From Actinomycetota bacterium (GTDB lineage: Bacteria > Cyanobacteriota > Vampirovibrionia > Obscuribacterales > Obscuribacteraceae), in assembly GCA_903970355.1 (NCBI GenBank), contig CAJCIF010000523.1, positions 1 through 11,050 of the forward strand: a stretch of 11,050 nt of DNA, in the 5' to 3' direction. Position 1 is the first letter of the stretch; each line of letters starts with the position of its first letter. The translations under genes and the position numbers were made by a program. Shown here one piece after another: positions 1 through 6,511 of the stretch. Under the pieces are notes generated by a model. It saw only the letters and a list, made by a program, of their open reading frames with translations, had not been told where the DNA came from and did no database searches.

Positions 1-529
<529 letters not shown>

Positions 530-556
530 AGAACAGCAACAAAACAGGCCAATTGC

Positions 557-1327
557 ATGCAACTCACAGGCGATCTTCAAAAGGTTAGTTTGCCTAATCT
601 CATTCAATTAATCCGCAATGGCGGCTTAACGGGAAAGATTGCGCTCTCTCGCGGCGCTCAACAGGCCCTCATTTGCTTTGAGAAAGGTTCTGTAATTCAC
701 GCAGAGCAAGAGTTGAGCATGGGTCGTGAAACCCTCATGGAACTCTTTCTCTGGACAAATGGCACCTTCTCTTTCATTGAAAGCGAGGTGACATCATCAA
801 GACGGTCAATTGATCCAAAAAACCCTGCCGAATCTACCGATGCAATTTTGAGAGACGGCATAGCTTATGCCGATCAACAGGAGTTTCTCGATCAGATGAA
901 CGTCAATGCGCAGACGGTATTTGCGCCTGTGGAAGCGGCTCTAAAGAGAAGCGGCGAACTCGATCACGTTTCCCAGGTGTTACTCGCCAGTTTGGATGGT
1001 CGAAAGCCTCTTGTGCAGATTCTCGGTACCGGGAATATACCGCGCCGCATAGCCCTTGGTGCCTTGAATAGGCTTGTTCAGGACCGCTTGATCGTAGTAA
1101 GAGAAGATGTCGATCGCGACGGTGTAAAAGTTGAATTGCCGGAATGGGTTGTGGCCAGGCTTAAACAAGACAATGCCGATATCTCAAAAGCAATTGTGGA
1201 TATGGTTATCTGGGTAGATCGGCTCAAATGCTGGCTTTTCCAGGCAGACGCTGATTTCGGTGAAGCGCTTAAGGAATTGGATACCGCTCTTGAAAAAGAG
1301 ACTCAGACGGTCTCCAAAAAAGATTGA
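557..1327 (+). CDS. DUF4388 (PATAN-like) domain protein
   Basis: This 256-residue soluble protein opens directly with the DUF4388 pattern: GDLQKVSLPNLIQLIRNGGLTG (5-26), a strand-rich core with FEKGSVIHAE (41-50), and GRETLMELFLWTNGTFSF (56-73). DUF4388/PATAN domains are protein-interaction modules common in cyanobacteria and deltaproteobacteria, often found with response regulators; no enzymatic activity is known. Residues about 135-185 (VSQVLLASLDGRKPLVQILG...ALNRLVQDRLIVV) look like a winged-helix repeat that often follows this domain. The C-terminus (about 205-250) is helical and charged. The Shine-Dalgarno sequence is weak (AGG about 10 bases upstream), but no better start exists because the domain begins at residue 5. 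Its stop codon abuts that of the convergent BtpA gene. The domain call is good; the cellular role is unknown. Confidence 0.88.
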   Translation: MQLTGDLQKVSLPNLIQLIRNGGLTGKIALSRGAQQALICFEKGSVIHAEQELSMGRETLMELFLWTNGTFSFIESEVTSSRRSIDPKNPAESTDAILRDGIAYADQQEFLDQMNVNAQTVFAPVEAALKRSGELDHVSQVLLASLDGRKPLVQILGTGNIPRRIALGALNRLVQDRLIVVREDVDRDGVKVELPEWVVARLKQDNADISKAIVDMVIWVDRLKCWLFQADADFGEALKELDTALEKETQTVSKKD

Positions 1328-2128
1328 TCAATTTTTGGCAGCGTTCACGAGAGCTCGCACTCGCTCTACATCTACAGGATTCTGCAAGATACCCTCTCTT
1401 TTGAGGGAGCTTGCCACTATGGCACCATCTGCGATGCTGAGCATAGACTTTATGTTTTTGGCATCACAGCCACTGCCAACGAGCATGGGAAAGTGTGGGA
1501 ATTCTTCGCGAACGGCCTTCATTTCGGCAAGATCGGCTGCGCTGCCGGTTGCCTGCCCGCTCATTATGATGGCATCGGCCTGACCACGAATAATGGCGTC
1601 CTTGGCGTGTTCTTTTACATCGTTGTGAATGCCGATCGGAGAAGCGTGTTTGACAAGAATATCTGCGAAGATTTTCACTTTTTTCTGAGCTTGCAAAAGC
1701 TTTCGGTAAAGCATGAGTTCGTGAGCGATACCTTCGATAATGCCTTGATCTGTCACCATTGCGCCGGTATAGACGTTGACTCGGATAAACTGCGCTCCGG
1801 TTGTAGAAGCAATGGCAAGTGCAGAGAGTCCATCGTTTCGCAGGCAATTGATGCCAATGGGCAGGTCGACAAGCGCCATTACCCGCTTTACAGCAATTGA
1901 AAATGCCGAGACTGTTGCCGCATCCACCCGCCCTTTCGTGAATGGAGCATCAAAAAAGTTTTCGACAATAATCGCATCTGCTCCGCCGGTAGCCAGAGCG
2001 ACAGCCTCTTGCTCAGCCCGCTGATAGATCGATTCAGTTTGGCCTTCCCAGCGCGCTGAACCTGGTAATGCCAGAAGATGAACAACACCTATGATTGGGT
2101 GGGCATTGCCAAACATTTCTTCGAGCAT
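1328..2128 (-). CDS. btpA: BtpA/SgcQ family protein
   Basis: This 266-residue TIM-barrel-type protein is a full-length member of the BtpA/SgcQ family. The family signatures appear in order: PIIGVVHLLALPGS (11-24), GGADAIIVENFFDAPF (48-63), LPIGINCLRND (89-99), FIRVNVYTGAMVTDQG (114-129), ILVKHASP (157-164), ADAIIMSGQATG (184-195), VGSGCDAKNI (217-226) and DGAIVASSLK (234-243). In cyanobacteria BtpA was described as needed for photosystem I reaction-centre stability. Many members occur in non-photosynthetic bacteria and archaea, where the activity is undefined. The ATG at 2128 is preceded by GAGG with a 5-base gap. The gene has its own transcription unit, divergent from the 2497 gene and convergent with the DUF4388 gene. 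The family call is secure; the function and any link to photosynthesis here are not. Confidence 0.93.
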   Translation of the reverse strand: MLEEMFGNAHPIIGVVHLLALPGSARWEGQTESIYQRAEQEAVALATGGADAIIVENFFDAPFTKGRVDAATVSAFSIAVKRVMALVDLPIGINCLRNDGLSALAIASTTGAQFIRVNVYTGAMVTDQGIIEGIAHELMLYRKLLQAQKKVKIFADILVKHASPIGIHNDVKEHAKDAIIRGQADAIIMSGQATGSAADLAEMKAVREEFPHFPMLVGSGCDAKNIKSMLSIADGAIVASSLKREGILQNPVDVERVRALVNAAKN

Positions 2129-2496
2129 AATTACCTCAATCTCAGTAACGTCGAAAGTTTATCAGCTTGCGCGAACCGCGCCAGTGCACTGAACAACTAG
2201 CGTGCTTCGCGCATGGGTTAAGGCGATGGGCCCAGGCTGATTGCCGCACAAGACGTATCAAAAAATAGGAGTTAGGAAAGGATCGGTTAAGGAAGATCGA
2301 AACGCAGCCACACATATCGGCAACGAAACTTGCGATTCGGGTTGATGGCTACATAAACTGGATATATTCTTCGCTTCACTTTTCAACCAGCAAACCTTTC
2401 AACCTAGTGCGACAGCCTGTTTCAGCATTCATTCATTTGGCTTAAACAGCCATCTCAATTTCACCGGGCTAACGCACCGGTTGTATTGGAGGAACC
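2129..2496. other. Divergent intergenic region between btpA and the 2497 gene
   Basis: I see no convincing gene in this 368-base region. It must hold the promoter of btpA (reading left) and that of the 2497/2929 pair (reading right). A GCGCG-AAC-CGCGC hairpin lies near 2168-2183. The right half is AT-rich and carries the candidate promoter annotated separately. No riboswitch or tRNA fold was recognised by eye. The last part (from 2346) is open in the reading frame discussed in the findings. Confidence 0.5.
2342..2370 (+). promoter_or_regulatory. Candidate sigma-70 promoter for the 2497/2929 pair
   Basis: TTGATG (2342-2347) and TATTCT (2365-2370) are separated by 17 bases and match four of six and five of six consensus positions respectively. 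The overlapping TATATT at 2363 is an alternative -10 with a 15-base gap. It would give a leader of about 120 bases before the ATG at 2497. This is a consensus match only. Confidence 0.3.
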
Positions 2497-2904
2497 ATGT
2501 TGAATCTGATTTGCAACCTGGTAAGGAAGTGTACGCCAGCGTCACGATCCACCACTCCGGTACTACCGGTAGTGACAACATCAACAACACTGGAGGTAAG
2601 AATCTATTGCGGTTACCACCTCGAATGGTCTCCCATGAATTCAACGCATGATGTTTCGACTACTGTCTTCAGTCAAGCGGGCAGCAAGCAAGTACGCACC
2701 AACGTTGAAAGAGAATTGAATCGATTCTATCGACAAAGAAAGGAGGACAAGAGCCGGGAAGCGCATTTTCGAATAGCTTTTCTATCTAGAATGGGCATCG
2801 AAAATGCGGAGCAATTCGCCGTGCAGTGCGAGCAACTTGCAAGGGAGCTCGCCGCTAGTTATGGCTTAGTAGTACGAACTGTGCTCACCATCAGCCGAAG
2901 GTGA
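2497..2904 (+). CDS. Hypothetical protein, helical charged C-terminus
   Basis: I do not recognise this 135-residue protein. The ATG at 2497 has an excellent Shine-Dalgarno sequence (TTGGAGG, 5 bases upstream). The C-terminal half, from about residue 60 (SQAGSKQVRTNVERELNRFY, then ENAEQFAVQCEQLARELAASYGLVV), is clearly protein-like, charged and helical. The first 45 or so residues are Thr/Ser/Pro/Val-rich and less convincing, and another frame is open over the same bases (see findings). An internal ATG at 2635 would give an 89-residue protein but lacks a Shine-Dalgarno sequence. The gene ends 24 bases before the GTG start of the phosphatase-like gene, so the two are probably co-transcribed. 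No signal peptide or membrane segment is evident. It may be a partner or regulator of the phosphatase-like protein, but that is only inferred from position. Confidence 0.6.
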   Translation: MLNLICNLVRKCTPASRSTTPVLPVVTTSTTLEVRIYCGYHLEWSPMNSTHDVSTTVFSQAGSKQVRTNVERELNRFYRQRKEDKSREAHFRIAFLSRMGIENAEQFAVQCEQLARELAASYGLVVRTVLTISRR

Positions 2905-2928
2905 GGAACTAACCTATTGGAGGCTATT

Positions 2929-3486
2929 GTGGACAGATTAGTAGTTCTGTTCTTGTGTAAGGGCAATTATTTCCGCTCGCGCTTTGCGGAAATATTGTTC
3001 AACCACCATGCAGTTTTGCAAGGCTTACCTGCCGCTGCATTTTCCCGGGGCCTGGACTTTTCAGGAAACAACATAGGCCCGGTTTCGATGTACGTCCCAA
3101 TTGCACTAAAGGCGCGTAACATCAATTACGACCAATACCGAAAACCAACTCGGCTCAGCGAACCGGATCTGAAGCGCGCCAATGTGGTGATTGTCACCCA
3201 TGCCGCGCAACAGTTGCCGATCATGAACGAAAGATATCCGCACGGCTACTCAGACAAGTATGTTTGCTGGGAAGTAGCGGACGTCAACTTTACCCGTGAA
3301 GATGTCGCAGCAGCAGCGCAAGATCAAAATCGACTTGACCAGTACGAAAAGGAAGCGCTTGCCGTCCTGGAAAAGATCGAGAGTCATGTTCTGGCTCTGA
3401 TTTTGCGTCTGCAAGAAATCTTCAGTGACCAAAGCGACATTTCTGGAAGCGAGCTGGTGGGGCTCCTTTCCGAATTGGCCGCCTGA
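2929..3486 (+). CDS. Low-molecular-weight protein-tyrosine-phosphatase-like protein
   Basis: This 185-residue cytoplasmic protein carries the P-loop of low-molecular-weight phosphatases at its N-terminus: VLFLCKGNYFRSRFAE (6-21), a CX5R loop with nucleophile C10 and R16 intact. NIGPVS (48-53), the LTEADL-like RLSEPDLKRANVVIV (75-89) and WEVADVNF (114-121) follow the GNYYRSRFAE-type subgroup (COG0394); D118 is the likely general acid. The family hydrolyses phosphotyrosine or related phosphoesters, or acts as arsenate reductase with extra cysteines; those extra thiols are not obvious here. I chose GTG at 2929 because GGAGG ends 5 bases before it and the family begins close to the P-loop. An in-frame TTG at 2917 overlaps that Shine-Dalgarno sequence. 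The C-terminal 45 residues are a helical extension beyond the usual fold. It is co-oriented with and close behind the 2497 gene. The substrate is unknown. Confidence 0.85.
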   Translation: MDRLVVLFLCKGNYFRSRFAEILFNHHAVLQGLPAAAFSRGLDFSGNNIGPVSMYVPIALKARNINYDQYRKPTRLSEPDLKRANVVIVTHAAQQLPIMNERYPHGYSDKYVCWEVADVNFTREDVAAAAQDQNRLDQYEKEALAVLEKIESHVLALILRLQEIFSDQSDISGSELVGLLSELAA

Positions 3487-3499
3487 TTAATCCATCCGC

Positions 3500-3578
3500 A
3501 ACGCCCTTACCCACTATCCGTATCCCTATCCTCCCGCGTCGGAGAACTGAGATAATGAGCTAAGGGCGTTTTTCTTTT
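3500..3578 (+). terminator. Long-loop intrinsic terminator of the phosphatase gene
   Basis: AACGCCCTTA (3500-3509) and TAAGGGCGTT (3561-3570) form a perfect 10-base-pair stem followed by TTTCTTTT. The U-tract and stem are typical of a rho-independent terminator, but the 51-base loop is unusually long and shows no strong internal stem. There is no T-tract in the other direction. Confidence 0.7.
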
Positions 3579-3583
3579 GTATA

Positions 3584-3606
3584 TAATACTATAAGATATA
3601 ATAAAA
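3584..3606. repeat. AT-rich gene-end motif, copy 1
   Basis: TAATACTATAAGATATAATA plus a short A-run lies between the T-tract of the plus-strand terminator (ending about 3578) and the A-tract of the minus-strand terminator (3613-3619). It resembles the copies at 5423, 8820 and 10737. The function is unknown. Confidence 0.5.
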
Positions 3607-3612
3607 ACAAAC

Positions 3613-3658
3613 GAAAAAATAGGAAGGAGAAAGCACACTGCGCGAACAATGTGCTCTC
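3613..3658 (-). terminator. Terminator of the receiver-like gene
   Basis: On the minus strand, GAGAGCACA (3658-3650) pairs with TGTGCTTTCTC (3637-3627), a stem with a two-base bulge and a 12-base loop. It is followed after a few bases by a run of six T (the A-run at 3614-3619). It sits about 40 bases after the stop at 3696. Confidence 0.7.
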
Positions 3659-3695
3659 TAAGCCCATCTACTCATATCATCCCCTATTGATTGTT

Positions 3696-4121
3696 TCAGG
3701 CTGCCGTTGAAACCTCTTGCCTGTGATTGCGTGAGGACAGGCAAACGGCGGCAAGTTGATCTGTTATGAAGGAAACGAGCACACCCGGATCGCAAGCAAT
3801 CTGTGCGCCGGCGGCCCGCAAAGTCGCCTGATGGAAAGGGCTTATGGCGACGCATGTAATGCCGTTTGACACCATCTCTGATACCAACCAGCAGCCCGAT
3901 CGATCACCTGCCAACTCCTGGTCGACGAGAGCGACTTCGTAGCTGGATAGATCGATAATGACCGGCTGTAATTCTCGATTCAACCCGACAAACACGCCGA
4001 CCGGTGTGGAACGAATGTCCTTACCGCAGATGATGTCGAATTGAAAATCCGAGCGCTGCAAATTGTAGGCAATCAGCTCGGCAAAGGTATTGTCGTTGAT
4101 TACTACTAAGACACGCGACAT
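3696..4121 (-). CDS. Degenerate receiver-domain (pseudo-receiver) protein
   Basis: This 141-residue stand-alone protein follows the layout of a response-regulator receiver domain. RVLVVINDN (3-11) gives strand 1 with acidic D10. VALVDQELAGDRSG (63-76) puts D67 in the phospho-acceptor position. ITCVAISPF (88-96) has S94 in the Thr/Ser switch position, and AGAQIACDP (104-112) occupies the usual GA...KP position. The invariant lysine before that proline is replaced by aspartate (D111), and the acidic pocket has one Asp rather than two. The segment between strands 1 and 3 (about 24-62) is longer than usual. Such domains often signal without conventional phosphorylation. Start: AAGGAGG lies 6 bases before the ATG. 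It follows the 4214-5050 gene after 92 bases and has its own terminator. A diverged receiver fold is likely; the role is unknown. Confidence 0.65.
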   Translation of the reverse strand: MSRVLVVINDNTFAELIAYNLQRSDFQFDIICGKDIRSTPVGVFVGLNRELQPVIIDLSSYEVALVDQELAGDRSGCWLVSEMVSNGITCVAISPFHQATLRAAGAQIACDPGVLVSFITDQLAAVCLSSRNHRQEVSTAA

Positions 4122-4163
4122 GTCGACCTCCTTGGTTTGTCACGTTGATTCATCGTAAGTAGA

Positions 4164-4186
4164 GAGCAACCCCGGAGGAGTTGCCC
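4164..4186 (-). other. Stem-loop between the two minus-strand genes
   Basis: GAGCAACCCC (4164-4173) and GGAGTTGCCC (4177-4186) can pair over ten positions, with wobble pairs, around a 3-base loop. It lies between the stop at 4214 and the start at 4121, read on the minus strand. No T-run follows it, so it is not a classical terminator. It could be an attenuator, processing site or stability hairpin between two co-transcribed genes. Confidence 0.45.
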
Positions 4187-4213
4187 CCTACTAACACGGC
4201 TCAGGCACTATGT

Positions 4214-5050
4214 TCAAGCTGCTTCGAACTCGCACAGAACATGATGCTCGAGTTCTGCTTCATGTATCTGAACGCCCAGGTTGCACCAGTGCGACCAGCG
4301 CGACCAGTTCCACTTGCCGATGCGAATGATCTGGGTTGGATCATCTGCGCTCAGTTCGACCGCGATTCCTGGATTGGTATACGACAAGTTCTCCCAGATG
4401 TCCTGCGGTTCAAGAACACTCAAGAGATTGTGCAGAAGACGCGCCACCATCGTAGAACGCGGACCTGCAACACGCAATTGACCAGGCAGATGCGGCGCGC
4501 CGACGCTGATGGGCCCCGTCGTCACCAGCTCGCCGCTATTTTCGAGCTTGGCTTGGAGCTCAAACAGAAAGAGCGGGGTGAAGTAGAAATCCGCCGAAGT
4601 GATCCGGGCGCGCTCCACTTTCAGACCGGGATTTCCGTTCAACCTGTTGAGGCTTTTCGGAGAAACCCGGCTGACCAGTTGATGGGCGTCCGCATTGGCC
4701 AGGGCGGCGATGCGTTGGAAGTCCACCCAGGCGTCGGATCCATGCGGATTGCACAGACCGTCGACCTTGCCACCTTCGCCCAGCACGAGAACCGCGTCCT
4801 TGTCGCGAAGGTCGTTGTAGCGCGTCAGCTCGTAGATGGACATCAAGGCTTCGATGAGACGCGCCGGTTGAGTGGAGAAGCTGCCATTGGCTTCGCCGTT
4901 GTCGACATTGTGACCGACGACGAAGCGATTGCTGCTGACCACGGAGTTGTCGGGGAGACGGAATTCCATCTGGAACGACAGTGGACCTTCACCCCGCTGG
5001 GAAAAGTGGAAACCGCTGTTTGCGATTTTCGCAGAGAGTATTTTGCTCAT
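4214..5050 (-). CDS. Hypothetical protein with Trp-rich C-terminal segment
   Basis: I do not recognise this 278-residue protein. It appears soluble, with no signal peptide or clear membrane span. The N-terminus has alternating polar and hydrophobic strands (SFQMEFRLPDNSVVSSNRFVVG), the middle has glycine turns (DAVLVLGEGGKVDGLCNPHG), and residues about 241-255 are strikingly tryptophan-rich (IGKWNWSRWSHWCNLG). The last residues are acidic (EAELEHHVLCEFEAA). The ATG at 5050 is preceded by GAGG at about 5 bases. A 318-residue frame is open on the opposite strand over the same bases, but it lacks family features, and GC-rich third positions favour this strand. Third positions look more GC-rich than in the deacetylase and proS genes. 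It is upstream of the receiver-like gene and may be co-transcribed with it. Confidence 0.8.
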   Translation of the reverse strand: MSKILSAKIANSGFHFSQRGEGPLSFQMEFRLPDNSVVSSNRFVVGHNVDNGEANGSFSTQPARLIEALMSIYELTRYNDLRDKDAVLVLGEGGKVDGLCNPHGSDAWVDFQRIAALANADAHQLVSRVSPKSLNRLNGNPGLKVERARITSADFYFTPLFLFELQAKLENSGELVTTGPISVGAPHLPGQLRVAGPRSTMVARLLHNLLSVLEPQDIWENLSYTNPGIAVELSADDPTQIIRIGKWNWSRWSHWCNLGVQIHEAELEHHVLCEFEAA

Positions 5051-5300
5051 TTAGTCCTCACTAAGTTAGTAGACAAGACACGCACACCCACACGCACAAG
5101 CCAGGAATTCCAGTGGTGCTTACTTCTGACCGCTTGAGCGGTTCGAGTTTAGTTAGTAATGGTGAAAGGCATGAAAGAGCGAACGGTTTTCCTGGAAGAG
5201 TGTATTCAAGTACGGATGGGTACCGATTCATAGCAAATCGTGCAACGGAAACGGTAGTGAAATTGCCGTTACAGACACTCCGTAATAAGACGTAAACGTA

Positions 5301-5365
5301 GGGACATGGTAGCGATAACTTAGGGGCATGGCAGCGATAACTTAGGGGCATGGCACTGCCATGCC
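5301..5365. repeat. 22-bp tandem repeat ending in a palindrome
   Basis: Unit 1 (5301-5322) and unit 2 (5323-5344) are 22 bases each and share CATGG-AGCGATAACTTA, differing at only two positions. A third partial unit begins GGGGCATGGCA at 5345 and then turns back on itself: GGGCATGGCA (5346-5355) and TGCCATGCCC (5357-5366) are perfect inverted arms around one base. The cluster lies 250-315 bases upstream of the 5050-4214 gene. It could be a set of protein-binding sites, or the surviving end of a mobile element with repeated transposase sites. No transposase or matching second end is in the window. Confidence 0.85.
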
Positions 5366-5422
5366 CAACAGCCATTGTTGAAACTCTAACTAGGCTACGC
5401 CAGCGATTAAGTGACTTGAAGG

Positions 5423-5445
5423 AATAACTATAAAAAATAATAGAA
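5423..5445. repeat. AT-rich gene-end motif, copy 2
   Basis: AATAACTATAAAAAATAATA (5423-5442) follows the T-tract of the minus-strand terminator at 5448-5502. It resembles the copies at 3584 and 8820 (ACTATA...AATAATA). Unlike the other three copies, no convergent gene or opposing hairpin lies on its far side. Confidence 0.45.
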
Positions 5446-5447
5446 TA

Positions 5448-5502
5448 CCGAAAAGAAAAATAGCGAGACTTATGATCGGCAGGTGCCGTCAGCTCGCTAT
5501 TT
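5448..5502 (-). terminator. Intrinsic terminator of the 6245-5511 gene
   Basis: On the minus strand, AAATAGCGAG (5502-5493) pairs perfectly with CTCGCTATTT (5467-5458) and is followed by TTTCTTTT. Inside the loop a second stem, CGGCA/TGCCG, can form. It begins just 9 bases after the stop codon at 5511. Confidence 0.88.
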
Positions 5503-5510
5503 CCCTGAGC

Positions 5511-6245
5511 TTATGTGGAAGCAGGCTTGAGGTGGTGCATGTGCATTTCGGCGCGAACGGTATGTGAAGCAGCAGATTTGAGATACCCAAATGCTTGTTC
5601 GAGCCGCACTCTTTCAGTGATTTCCTCAGCGAGAAGCTTCTTCTTACCTGCTTCGGGTGCGGTTCGCAGCAGTTGAATGAGGGATTCCTCGCAGCGGTGG
5701 TGCAGTGATGCTGCATCATCGAGGCCGCCCTGGACGCGCTCAAGGGTCAGGATGATCTGCCCGTGTTCATCGCTCTCACCCTGCATTTCGCGAAATGCAT
5801 TTACGGACAGAGTTTGTTTCAGTTCGAACCACGTAGCACGATGCCTACCGAGAGTCGCTTGACGCCGCTGAAAAAATTCCATCATGCGTGCAGCTGCTAT
5901 TGGGCATTGTGGTGTCATTTTTACAACGTGAAGATCAAATTCGATTTGCAAAGTGAGAGTGGCGGCAAACTCGAGATTGCGCGCCGTCCAGGCGATGGAG
6001 TCGTTGAGAATGGTGCTATTCCTTTGTTTTTCAGCCCACCAGCGTTGCTGAGTTTCAAGAAATAGACGCATTGTGTGTGCCATCAAATGGGCTGTTTGGA
6101 TGAGGAGACCTCTGTCGATTTGATTGTCGGTCGTTTCAAGTGCGGCTTGTTGAGCGCGGAGAGACTGATTGAGCATGGATGCCTCGCCAATTTTGTAGGT
6201 GAGGAAGGCCAGTGCGCTGGTAGCTACAGTTTTTTGAGTATTCAT
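5511..6245 (-). CDS. Hypothetical helical protein
   Basis: I do not recognise this 244-residue protein. Almost all of it is predicted by eye to be amphipathic helix, with long stretches rich in Leu, Gln, Glu, Arg and His (for example QAALETTDNQIDRG, LFLETQQRWWAEKQRN, KKKLLAEEITERVRLEQAFG), suggesting a helical bundle or coiled coil. The first 23 residues (MNTQKTVATSALAFLTYKIG) contain one mildly hydrophobic stretch, too short to call a membrane anchor. The ATG at 6245 has no clear Shine-Dalgarno sequence. The in-frame ATG at 6176 (MLNQSLRAQ) has GAGG 5-6 bases upstream and could be the true start, giving 221 residues. It is divergent from the deacetylase gene and followed at once by a strong terminator, so it is probably monocistronic. 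Confidence 0.75.
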   Translation of the reverse strand: MNTQKTVATSALAFLTYKIGEASMLNQSLRAQQAALETTDNQIDRGLLIQTAHLMAHTMRLFLETQQRWWAEKQRNSTILNDSIAWTARNLEFAATLTLQIEFDLHVVKMTPQCPIAAARMMEFFQRRQATLGRHRATWFELKQTLSVNAFREMQGESDEHGQIILTLERVQGGLDDAASLHHRCEESLIQLLRTAPEAGKKKLLAEEITERVRLEQAFGYLKSAASHTVRAEMHMHHLKPAST

Positions 6246-6511
6246 AATGTGTTTTTTGATGTTTTTGGAGACGTGTTTGTGCTTTCGTTCACTATTGAAG
6301 CAAGAGCCAGAGAAGGCTTGAACCTACAAGATTGGGGACTTCTCCTTGTAGGAATAATTCGAAATTTTGCCAAGTATCATGTGGCGGCGCTTGTCCTGGC
6401 ATCGAATTTTCGCCAGATTGGCCAGGCAGTGCAAAGAAGAGAATTAGCAACGCAACAAATTAGGGCGATATCCTGTACGATGCAGTGTCGAGTGCAATTG
6501 AGTGCTGCTAG

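Larger units (their letters stand above)
5051..5457. other. Intergenic region with short palindromes and repeats
   Basis: I see no credible gene here. The short frames on both strands lack Shine-Dalgarno sequences and protein-like composition. It should contain the promoter of the 5050-4214 gene, but no clear -35/-10 pair was found. ACCGCT-TG-AGCGGT (5129-5142) is a 14-base operator-like palindrome about 80 bases upstream of that start. The 22-bp tandem repeat at 5301-5365 and the AT-rich motif at 5423 lie in its distal part. Confidence 0.5.

Noticed and set aside
2160..2340. tRNA or riboswitch in the btpA upstream region
   Set aside because: A GC-rich hairpin is present, but no cloverleaf, CCA end or known riboswitch core could be traced by eye.
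4181..5137. 318-residue open frame on the plus strand
   Set aside because: It is antisense to the 4214-5050 gene, which has a good Shine-Dalgarno sequence and better protein composition. The plus frame lacks a ribosome-binding site and reads as a GC-rich shadow.
5301..5366. CRISPR array
   Set aside because: The repeats are directly abutting with no spacers, and only two full units exist.
5061..5375. 104-residue minus-strand frame across the tandem repeats
   Set aside because: Its N-terminus is just the translated repeat (MPLSYRC-like), with no Shine-Dalgarno sequence; it probably reads through regulatory or element-end DNA.
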